Shown piece after piece: positions 1-8,260 of a stretch of DNA of 64,000 bases. Position numbers and translations under genes: made by a program. Each line of letters opens with the position of its first letter. Position 1 is the stretch's first letter. Source of the stretch: Tritrichomonas musculus (taxonomy: Eukaryota; Parabasalia; Tritrichomonadida; Tritrichomonadidae); assembly GCA_039105265.1 (NCBI GenBank), contig JAPFFF010000019.1:1396501-1460500 (forward strand), written 5' to 3'. The notes under the pieces are model-generated. The model saw only the letters and a program-made list of their open reading frames with translations, did not search any database and was not told the origin of the DNA.

Positions 1-375
1 TAGTACTTGTTTCCAAGTTTTCGGATTTTTTGAATCCACATGTTATCATTCTTTATTTATAATATTAAGGGATTGTAAGGGGATAGAAACATATTTTTTA
101 TCAAAGTAAATTGATTTTTATTGATAATTAAACAATTGATTTTTATTTAGATTTATTCAAGGTATTCGCTATCAGCATCAATGACTTCTTGAAGACGAAG
201 AAGCCATCCCTCATAAACTTTTTCAAGAACTTCTTTTGAAATTGAATTAAATCTTCTACAGTCCTGAAATATTTTCCTTGCATTTGGTTTTTTAAGTAGC
301 TAAACAGGAAAAAGTCGCATGGTAATATATCTGGGGATGAGGGAGTGTGCCATGTCCAAGATTCATCCTAGTTGA
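1..375 (-). mobile_element. Degenerate mariner-family transposon, 3' end of transposase
   Basis: On the minus strand, about 302-362 reads WHTPSSPDILPCDFFLF, matching the mariner SPDLAP(C/S)D block that carries the last acidic residue of the DDD catalytic triad. It continues in the same frame as SYLKNQMQGKYFRTVEDL (about 250-301). A second frame then gives EVLEKVYEGWLLRLQEVIDA and DSEYLE before a stop at 153-155, resembling the R-W-x-x-C-I...G-x-Y mariner C-terminus. The change of frame and an in-frame stop just upstream of the WHTP block show a dead copy. Positions 1-150 beyond the stop would hold the terminal inverted repeat, but the partner end is not recognisable in the window. Parabasalid genomes are known to carry mariner elements. 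Only about 70 residues are readable. Confidence 0.75.
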
Positions 376-1461
376 TATATGCAGAAAAAAATAAATATAT
401 ATATATTTGATAATATTAAATATATATGATTAAAGCTGTATTAATATTTGATCGTTTTTTTTTTTTTTTTTTTTGCGAATCTTATGATTTTTGATAAGAA
501 AAGTGCTAACCTACATAACTCAAAGAATTAAAATTTTACTTGGATAGATTTCTATTCTTCCACTTTTTTTCCAAAAAAAAAGTTTAACTTTTTCTGAAAA
601 TACCGTTTATATAAAAATTTATGAATGTATTATTTTAGAACAAAGTGCGAGATATCCCAATTTATATGCAATTATGACCTTATAGTTGCAATATGATATT
701 TTTACACGCCTTTGCTCTGACCTGACAACCATTCTTCCCAAAAACAAACAAGATGGAAGATATTTCAATTCTAATATCGGCCTTTGTGGTTAAAATTAAA
801 GTCAAAAATATATAATGTGCTATTTCAACATACCAAAATTATGCATTTTAACAATCAAAATTGATAATGTGATTGAAAGATGATTTACATTTACCGACCT
901 CTACAAGAAAAAATGATAAATTATATGTTTTATAAACCAATTATTAATATTATAAGTTTTTTATTATTAATTATTTTATTTTATCACGTTTAGGAGAATA
1001 TGAATATTTGGACAAAAAGTGGAAGCAAGGAAATCTATCTTTACTTGAGATTTATGACTATAAAAAAATATGATATATATTTTAAATAAAACAAAAAATT
1101 ATAATTTGGTAAATAAAATTTCATTGCATATAATAATAATCAACAATATAGATGAAAATAAGAAGATATTTGTAAAACATTGAATTTCAATAATGCAAAT
1201 ATGATCACTTAAATTGAATACATAAAATATTTACATTTTACAAAATTCAATGATAATTTAAAAATAAAATTATTTTTTTATTGATTAATTTTAAATTATT
1301 TCAATTTTAATGCATTTTTTTATAATTAACATAAATAAAAATATTTAATAAAAAATTTAATTTATCAAAATCAAAGAAAATTTTTGAATATATTGATTTA
1401 TAGTTTTGAATAGTTGCCAATTTTGATACATACGATAATTTTTTTCTGAGCAATATATTAA
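376..1461. other. Non-coding spacer before the MATE gene
   Basis: No convincing coding region. It is A+T-rich with a run of 20 T at 455-474. The stretch at roughly 660-800 is a little less A+T-rich than its surroundings. It could be more decayed transposon sequence, but I cannot read transposase there. Confidence 0.5.
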
Positions 1462-3201
1462 ATGGAAAAAAACATAAAAGAAGAACTTTTACCAAATAAT
1501 AATTTAAATAACGATTCTCAAAGCCCCACAAATGACAAAACTGATGCAAATGCATCAAGTCCCCTCAATGATCCAACCGATTCTAACAAGAGACAATTAA
1601 CTGAAGAGGATATTCGACTTGGTGGCAAAACACCACTTAGAACAGTAGCATTTTTATCGGTTGGACCTTTAATTTCTCAATTAACCAGCTCATTATATGG
1701 AGTCATTAATACAATTTGGATTTCAAAAGCTTTAGGTGATCCAGGACTCACGGCAATAGCAGCTTATCAAAATTTCGATACAATAGGGCGTGCATTTGCT
1801 GCGTTTTTACAAGTTTCAGCAACCACAAAAATTGCGTCATTATTTGGTGAAGGACTCAATGCGGAGTCGTCACAAGTTTTCACAGATCTACTCCGATTTT
1901 CAGTTGTTTTTTCAATTATTACACCAGCTCTTTTTATTCCTATCTCAAAGATTTGCGTTGCTTGGTTTGGTGCCGAAGATTCCATAGTCAAACTTGGTTT
2001 CAATTACATTGTTCCTAATCTCTGCGTTTCCATTGTCCCATGCATTTTCCTAATTAGTTGTGGCTGCCTCCAAGCAGAAGGACGTTCTTGGCTTTTTTCT
2101 CTAACACAAATCGTGGCACTTTGTTTGAACATGTTTGTTTTCTGCCCATTATTCTTGCTGGGTTTCAAAATTGGAATTGCTGGTGCTGCAATAGCGACAG
2201 GATTATCAGAACTCCTTCCTGCTTTAGTTGTCATTACTTTATATTACAGAGGTAAATTTGGTATCAAACCAAAATTTCGCCAAATGTTCAATAAATTTTC
2301 ACCACATTCTTTTGAAGCATTGAAACTTGGGTTGGCTCAACTTTTTTTGCAGATCAGTTGGAGTATCCCAGGAATTTGGGTCAGAAAGTTGATTGGTTTA
2401 TCATGTGCACATGATGAAAAATTATTTAGCGATGTAATGGCAGGATTTAATACGGCTAATCGAATTTGGCCGATAGAAGGAGCTGTACCAAATGCAATAA
2501 ATATTGGCTTCATTCCTGCAGCAGCTTATGCAAATGGAGCGAAAAGATATAAAAGAATCATCTGGCTACTCTTTCATGCATTATGGATCTCGGTTATTTG
2601 GTGCTCTCTTTGTCAAGTATTAATGATGGGATTTCCAATTCCAATAGCAAAAATTTTCTCAAAGACACCAAATTACTTACATTGGGCCAAAGTATTTCTT
2701 TTCAATGGAAATATTGGAATTTGCGTAAGTGAAGTTCCTGGAATCATTACTTCTCTTCTTCAAGCTATGAAAAAAGGGACTCAAGCATCAATTCTATCAT
2801 TTTTTGTTCAAATGTTACCAGTTCCTGTTTCAACTACTGTACTATATTTAACAAATAAGCATAATATAGCTAGACTTATTTATTGCTATCCAATTCATTG
2901 CGCATTTGGTTTGCTAGTGTCATTTCCGATTGGAATTGTTGTAATACGCGAAATATTGAGAAAGAATAAGGAACAAAAAGTTCAAAATATAGATGAAAAA
3001 GATCTAGAAGATATTTCAGTATCAACAACAAAAGAGACATCAGAAAATACCTCATCAATTGATATTAATAAAGATGCTGATAAAACACAATCCATAACAA
3101 GTTCTAAACAGACTGATAACTCCTTGAAAAAAGATGCAAATGGCAATGATATTGAAGAATTTCATGATCATAATGCTGACGAAACTCCTAATGATAAGTA
3201 A
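1462..3201 (+). CDS. MATE-family multidrug/toxin efflux transporter
   Basis: A 579-residue membrane protein. The first ~55 residues are hydrophilic and Asn/Asp/Thr-rich. Residues ~57-505 contain about twelve hydrophobic segments in the two-lobed MatE arrangement: the first lobe starts at PLISQLTSSLYGVINTIWIS, and the second begins near the KLGLAQLFLQISWSIPG segment. The last ~70 residues are a charged Ser/Thr/Asp-rich cytosolic tail. MATE proteins export cationic drugs and metabolites using H+ or Na+ gradients; trichomonads have an expanded MatE family. The substrate cannot be told. The ATG at 1462 is the first in the frame and is preceded by an A+T-rich leader without a clear initiator motif. 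A run of 16 T begins 5 bases after the stop. The long acidic tail is the only unusual feature for the family. Confidence 0.85.
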   Translation: MEKNIKEELLPNNNLNNDSQSPTNDKTDANASSPLNDPTDSNKRQLTEEDIRLGGKTPLRTVAFLSVGPLISQLTSSLYGVINTIWISKALGDPGLTAIAAYQNFDTIGRAFAAFLQVSATTKIASLFGEGLNAESSQVFTDLLRFSVVFSIITPALFIPISKICVAWFGAEDSIVKLGFNYIVPNLCVSIVPCIFLISCGCLQAEGRSWLFSLTQIVALCLNMFVFCPLFLLGFKIGIAGAAIATGLSELLPALVVITLYYRGKFGIKPKFRQMFNKFSPHSFEALKLGLAQLFLQISWSIPGIWVRKLIGLSCAHDEKLFSDVMAGFNTANRIWPIEGAVPNAINIGFIPAAAYANGAKRYKRIIWLLFHALWISVIWCSLCQVLMMGFPIPIAKIFSKTPNYLHWAKVFLFNGNIGICVSEVPGIITSLLQAMKKGTQASILSFFVQMLPVPVSTTVLYLTNKHNIARLIYCYPIHCAFGLLVSFPIGIVVIREILRKNKEQKVQNIDEKDLEDISVSTTKETSENTSSIDINKDADKTQSITSSKQTDNSLKKDANGNDIEEFHDHNADETPNDK

Positions 3202-3673
3202 TGTATTTTTTTTTTTTTTTTAAATTTAAAGCATATATCTAATACTTTCTCTCATTATTTTTTTAATAGATAAATATTATTTTTATATTCTTATATTTAA
3301 ATTCTACCAATTGTATATACGTTGGATAATGGTGACTCCAATATCACGTAATGAATAGAACTGAGGAAATTAAGAATGCTGAAACCAATTATTCTCATAA
3401 AAATTCAATAAAAAAAAATTCTTTATTTGAAAACCATGAATTTCAATTGATGATATCATATATATGATATAATTACATTTATTACAGAATTATTATTTAT
3501 AATAAAAAACTAAATTAAATTTAAAAAATTATTCAAGGATTTTTTATTTGAAAGAATAAAATTTAAGAATTTTGAAAATTCAACCAGAAATTTATACCTT
3601 TCTCAAAGGTTTCTTTTTTACTTCTTTTCGCCTTTAATATTTATTTTTTATTTTATAACTACTGTTCAGTTTA
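3202..3673. other. Spacer between MATE and SET genes
   Basis: No gene seen. It holds a run of 16 T at 3206-3221 directly after the MATE stop and an 18-bp perfect palindrome at 3453-3470. Confidence 0.6.
3453..3470. repeat. 18-bp perfect palindrome
   Basis: ATATCATATATATGATAT equals its own reverse complement. It could be a hairpin or simply A+T-rich sequence; the two internal G/C pairs make pure chance a little less likely. No function can be assigned. Confidence 0.6.
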
Positions 3674-6532
3674 ATGAGCGAAGGAACTACTTTTTGCCAA
3701 CTGAACTTTCCAGGTTCAAATTCGAACCAAAATAATAATAATAATGATTTTACCCTTTCATTTCAGAATTCTTTGTATATAAAAAATCAAAACATATCTC
3801 CAACAATCCAACAATCAAATCCAATTTTATCCAATCAAGGCGAAACATTTATTTTATTAACTGCACTGAGGTGCCGCAATCATAATTTTATTAGAGATAA
3901 GCTTCAAAACTCAGGATCAATTATGTCATCTCGAGTTCTTTCTTATAATTCATTTTTTTCTCAATTCACAACACACGCAATGGCAGTAAATGCTATGAAC
4001 ATGATCAACCATCCGCTATTCATGAACAAAAAAGATAATCCAAAACAAATAAAATATACAGCAGTTCTTAAAACGGGCGAACAAATAAATGAGCTCATTC
4101 AAAAACGGAAATACGATATAGGAACCACATTTTCCCCTCCTAAATGCCTTTGCGTTCATGGACTTGATCCAAAAATCGATAACATTAATGATTTAATGAA
4201 GCCATTTTGTTTAGAAGGGAATTACGAACTTGTAACGTCAAAAGATGAAGTAGCTGTTTATACCTATCATAAAAATGCTGCATCAGTGAAGGATTTTTTA
4301 TGTGCTTTTCAAGAACATTTTAGTGGTGTCCCAAATACTTATGTTACAGAAGAAGCAAATCGACGAATTATTTCAAGAGCTTGCATTCTTATAAAAGAGA
4401 AGCTCATCAATGAGTGCATTGAAGATTTAAAAAAAATGCTTGCCGAAGAAATTATAGTTCCAGCTATAACACTTGAAATGAACAATTATGAGCAAGAAAA
4501 ATCATTCAGTAAATATATTTCAGAGCCAAACTTTTTAGACATCTCTAATAACAACAACCATTCAATTTTTAATCCGCAAAATAATTTTAATAACAGTCAT
4601 AAACAAATAACTAATAATTCTTTCTATGCTACTCAAAATCCGTATCAATCAAGCTTTCAAAATTTATCAGGCGAAAATTCATTTGATTCAGATTCTAAGC
4701 AAAGTTCATTTCCAAAATTTGATAGTAATACTAATCAATTGAATAAACAAGATAATCAGATATTTCATTTTCAAATGCAACAAAATCAAAACAATATGCA
4801 ATATCATCCTTTTTTTCAACAAAATATTAATAATTCTCAACAGTTTCAACAGATCTCTCAGAATCAACACATGAATTATGGAAACATTTATCATCCAACT
4901 ATCAGTTTTAATCAAATACAGAGCAACCAATTTTTACTCTCTTCATATCCTAGTCAGCCTCAGTTATTACAACAAACAGAGCAACAACAAAAACAGTATG
5001 ATCAGCATCAAAACCAACTACAAAAGGATCAATTACAGTACAATACGCAACAAACTAATCAAAAGACTCAAATTGATCAGTTAAGCACTAACAAACAATT
5101 AGATACAAATGAATCAAATATTATTATTAATGATAAATCACAACCAACTCTACAACAACCTCAATATGACCAAATGCAACAACAAAATATCCAACAACAA
5201 GTTGAAATGCAGAAGAGACAGCAGTTCCACCAGCGTCTTCAACAGAAGATTCAAAACCAATATAACCAGATACAAAAATACCAAAAACAGAACCAGAATC
5301 AACAACAACAGTCAAGTTCAAACTTAATCCAATCAACAACGCCACCACCACCAAAACAAAAGCCCAAGCAAGCTCGCCAATCCAAGCAGCAAAGCCATCA
5401 TTCTCATTCCAATAAGCAAAAACAAATTGATGATCAGCTCCAAATAGAAATTAATCTACAAAATCTTCAACAACGTCTTTTATCTCAACAAATCCAGCAA
5501 CAAGTTCCGCAATCAAATCAACGAATTACAGTCCATCCTCAAGTATCCAGTAGTTCACTTCCTCTTGTCTCCGCCTCCTCATCTTCATCCTCTTCCAACA
5601 TTCCCGAAGGTTCCCGTGTCATCAACTTCTATCTTGGTAGTCGAAGTAATCTGAACTTTTTTCTTTCTCCTCTACCGAAGCAAAATTTCAGATCACTTGT
5701 CAAGAAAGAAGCCAAACGTAGGAAAAATCAGCTACTCTCTTCAGGTTCCTCCTCAGATGCTCGGAAATATGAGCGTGAGATGTCACGTAAAATGGAGAAC
5801 GATACGACTTTTGAATCAATCAAACAACCTGCCATTGAAAACAACTCATCTCGTCTCACGCCGATACATAAAATTGAAGAATGGCATAAACGTCTTTATC
5901 TTCGTCCATATGCGACAATGCGTCGTCGGAAGTACATTTTAGCGCGGAAAAGTGGTCTTCCCATATTGAAATCTCAATTTGACGACAATGTGAATGATAA
6001 CAACGCCAAAAAAGGCGTCATTGGGAAACGCGTATATTTTGAGAAAAGTGAAATTCAAGGTTATGGACTGTTTGCACTTGAACCTATCAGTACTAAAGAT
6101 TTCATTTGCGAATATACAGGCCAGTTGATTAGAATGGAAGTTGCTGATCGAAGAGAGAAAAAATTGTCAAGAAAAGGTTTTCAACACATGTACTTGTTTC
6201 GATTGGGCCAAATGGTAATTGATGCAACTCAACACGGTTCAAATGCTCGATTTTTGAATCATAGTTGCTCTCCTAATTGCAAGGCAAGGCAAATTGAAAT
6301 AAAAGACATGCAGACGATTTCTTTCTTCGCTTCAAAACCAATAAAGCCTCATGATGAAATAGCTTTCGATTACGAAATGGAGCTCGAAAGAGACCCTTCA
6401 AAGTGGGAAAAGTGCTACTGCGGATCTAAAGACTGCAATGGATATTTAAACTATTCTGTAAGAAGAAACGTGCTGAACAGAATGTGGATGCAGGCTAATA
6501 ACCTGTATGAAAATTCTGATGATTCAGCATAA
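3674..6532 (+). CDS. Set1/MLL-type SET-domain histone methyltransferase
   Basis: A 952-residue protein with a C-terminal SET domain (about 785-905). It carries the cofactor/active-site block RFLNHSCSPN (NHSC at 862-865), the GYGLFA entry motif, and a cysteine post-SET module CYCGSKDCNGYLN (Cys914, 916, 921). The C-terminal SET plus post-SET arrangement and the YLFRLGQMVIDATQHGSNAR stretch place it with the Set1/MLL/trithorax group, which methylates histone H3 lysine 4 in COMPASS complexes. Residues about 150-225 (CLCVHGLDPK...) look RRM-like, as in fungal and animal Set1. Residues ~270-640 are Gln/Asn-rich low-complexity sequence. A basic segment with KKEAKRRKN lies where an N-SET region would be. 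The Set1 assignment is stronger for the catalytic domain than for the N-terminus. The stop overlaps a TAAA. Confidence 0.88.
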   Translation: MSEGTTFCQLNFPGSNSNQNNNNNDFTLSFQNSLYIKNQNISPTIQQSNPILSNQGETFILLTALRCRNHNFIRDKLQNSGSIMSSRVLSYNSFFSQFTTHAMAVNAMNMINHPLFMNKKDNPKQIKYTAVLKTGEQINELIQKRKYDIGTTFSPPKCLCVHGLDPKIDNINDLMKPFCLEGNYELVTSKDEVAVYTYHKNAASVKDFLCAFQEHFSGVPNTYVTEEANRRIISRACILIKEKLINECIEDLKKMLAEEIIVPAITLEMNNYEQEKSFSKYISEPNFLDISNNNNHSIFNPQNNFNNSHKQITNNSFYATQNPYQSSFQNLSGENSFDSDSKQSSFPKFDSNTNQLNKQDNQIFHFQMQQNQNNMQYHPFFQQNINNSQQFQQISQNQHMNYGNIYHPTISFNQIQSNQFLLSSYPSQPQLLQQTEQQQKQYDQHQNQLQKDQLQYNTQQTNQKTQIDQLSTNKQLDTNESNIIINDKSQPTLQQPQYDQMQQQNIQQQVEMQKRQQFHQRLQQKIQNQYNQIQKYQKQNQNQQQQSSSNLIQSTTPPPPKQKPKQARQSKQQSHHSHSNKQKQIDDQLQIEINLQNLQQRLLSQQIQQQVPQSNQRITVHPQVSSSSLPLVSASSSSSSSNIPEGSRVINFYLGSRSNLNFFLSPLPKQNFRSLVKKEAKRRKNQLLSSGSSSDARKYEREMSRKMENDTTFESIKQPAIENNSSRLTPIHKIEEWHKRLYLRPYATMRRRKYILARKSGLPILKSQFDDNVNDNNAKKGVIGKRVYFEKSEIQGYGLFALEPISTKDFICEYTGQLIRMEVADRREKKLSRKGFQHMYLFRLGQMVIDATQHGSNARFLNHSCSPNCKARQIEIKDMQTISFFASKPIKPHDEIAFDYEMELERDPSKWEKCYCGSKDCNGYLNYSVRRNVLNRMWMQANNLYENSDDSA

Positions 6533-6982
6533 AAAAAAAAAATAGTTGAATTTTGTTTGAAACAAAATTAATATATATTATGTATTTAATTTTTTTTTTT
6601 TTTTTTAAGCTTTTAAGCTTTATTATTACATTATAATTTTATCTTTATCTTATTTATATATATGTTTTTAGATAAATGTTTATATTAAATTAAATGATAT
6701 TTTTTTTTGTGAATAAAAAAAATATAATTTGTTTATATAAATACTGAAACATATTAGTTCCAAGGTATATATTTCTTTCTTTGTAATTTGCTTTATATTG
6801 TTCTCCATCAACGAAAATGAATCCTTTTATTTTTTTAAAACAAAAAAATATCAATATTTAAAATCGAACTTAATAATTAATACTATTTCTTACAAAAAAA
6901 TTTGAAATTAAAAAGTTATTCATCATATATTTTTATTTTGAAAATTTTTACAATTTTTTTATATAACATTTCATACATTTTC
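6533..6982. other. Spacer between SET and BET genes
   Basis: A run of 17 T at 6590-6606 follows the SET stop. An AAGCTT-TT-AAGCTT dyad lies at about 6607-6620. The minus-strand hydrophobic reading and the TTG-initiated extension at 6902-6982 are not convincing as coding. No other feature seen. Confidence 0.5.
6971..6977 (+). promoter_or_regulatory. Initiator-like motif (TCATACA)
   Basis: TCATA fits the trichomonad initiator TCA-Y-W and sits 12 bases before the ATG at 6983. This supports that ATG over any upstream start. Confidence 0.45.
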
Positions 6983-8023
6983 ATGAGTGAACAAAAGATT
7001 TCAGATTATCAAAAAAAAAGATGCATGAGTATTATCAATAAACTTTGCAATTATCATATTTCATTAATGTTTCTTAACCCTGTTGACCCAGAACGTGACC
7101 AATGCCCAAAATATTTTCAATATGTTAAACGACCGATGGATCTAAGCACTGTTCGTAAAAATCTTGAAGAAAATAAATATTCTACAGTTAGCCAATTTAA
7201 AGAAGATGTAAACTTGATTTGGGAAAATGCTTATCGCTATAATGGAAAAAAATCAATCGTCAGTCTTCTTGCTAGGCAGTTACAAACTACTTTTAAGGAA
7301 ATGTCAGAATTTCTTACAAATAATGAAATATACGATTGGGCAATTGAATTGGAAAATCTAAAAAACGAAGTTAATACAATTGCTAAAAATGGTTCTACAT
7401 CATCAACAGTCCAATTTTCATCTAACATATATTCCGGAATATCATCACAACCATCAACAAGATCTTCTTCAAGACAGAGTGATTCAACATCAGAAATCCT
7501 TCAACAAACAGAGCCAGCCAAAAAGACTTCTGCAAAGAAAAGCCATACTTCTCACTCACAACAGCCACAGCAAGAAAAACAATCTCCAACTAATCTTAGA
7601 CAAGTATCGAAGAAATCTCCAAAACACTCTCTTCTTGATATTGATCAATCAAAATCATCTATACGTTCAAGCCATTCGCTATATAATTTGCCTTTATCGA
7701 GGAATAGCAGTGAGGCAGATGTTCCTCATGAAATTAATAAAAAAGCTCCTCCTCTCAATGAAGAAGAGATACAAAAAATCGTTGATGATGTACAATTAAT
7801 TGAAGATGTTACAATCATGAATAAAATAATTGACATAATTAGGAAAGGAACATCTTCCTCTAATATACATGAAAACGATTTCGACGAAATCGAAATCAAA
7901 GTAGCAGATATTAAAAATTCAGCCTTAGTTGAAGTCAAAAAATACCTTGAAACATTACATGCTGAAGAAAATGAAAAAGTGGATGGAGATGAAAATGAAG
8001 ATTTACAAGTAGATCGAGAATAA
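6983..8023 (+). CDS. BET-type chromatin protein: one bromodomain plus NET domain
   Basis: The start is set at the first ATG, 6983 (346 residues). The frame is open further upstream only from a TTG, and that extension is a hydrophobic stretch upstream of a good initiator motif. The bromodomain spans residues ~10-112, with PKYFQYVKRPMDLSTVRKNL and ENAYRYNG; Asn87 is the acetyl-lysine contact. Residues ~258-325 match an extraterminal (NET) domain: NEEEIQKIVDDVQ, then DFDEIEIKVADI and ALVEVKKYLETL. The linker is Ser/Gln/Lys-rich and the tail acidic. Bromodomain plus NET defines the BET family (Brd2/3/4, Bdf1), which reads acetylated histones and recruits transcription factors. Animal and fungal members carry two bromodomains; this has one, as plant and many protist forms do. 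Confidence 0.88.
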   Translation: MSEQKISDYQKKRCMSIINKLCNYHISLMFLNPVDPERDQCPKYFQYVKRPMDLSTVRKNLEENKYSTVSQFKEDVNLIWENAYRYNGKKSIVSLLARQLQTTFKEMSEFLTNNEIYDWAIELENLKNEVNTIAKNGSTSSTVQFSSNIYSGISSQPSTRSSSRQSDSTSEILQQTEPAKKTSAKKSHTSHSQQPQQEKQSPTNLRQVSKKSPKHSLLDIDQSKSSIRSSHSLYNLPLSRNSSEADVPHEINKKAPPLNEEEIQKIVDDVQLIEDVTIMNKIIDIIRKGTSSSNIHENDFDEIEIKVADIKNSALVEVKKYLETLHAEENEKVDGDENEDLQVDRE

Positions 8024-8025
8024 TC

Positions 8026-8040
8026 TTTTTTTTTTTTTTT
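8026..8040 (+). terminator. T15 tract just after the BET stop codon
   Basis: Fifteen T start 2 bases after the stop codon. Comparable tracts follow many genes here on the coding strand. A role in 3'-end formation is inference from position only. Confidence 0.3.
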
Positions 8041-8260
8041 ATTTTTTTTTATGTTTTATAATGCTTTTATCAATTTTGATTTTTTTTTGTTAATAAATAT
8101 TAATATTTCTTTCGAAATCATTGATTAAATCTTTTCTCAAATTGTAAATGCATTTAAGCTCATTAGAGAGAGAGAGAAAAAAGAGCAATGCTATTTAATT
8201 AAATTTTATTTACAAATAATATATATACGCACACTAAAAATATAAAAAATTTGTGAATAA

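Noticed and set aside
6902-6982. Hydrophobic N-terminal extension of the BET protein
   Set aside because: The frame there begins only with TTG, and an initiator-like motif lies inside it, 12 bases before a good ATG at 6983.
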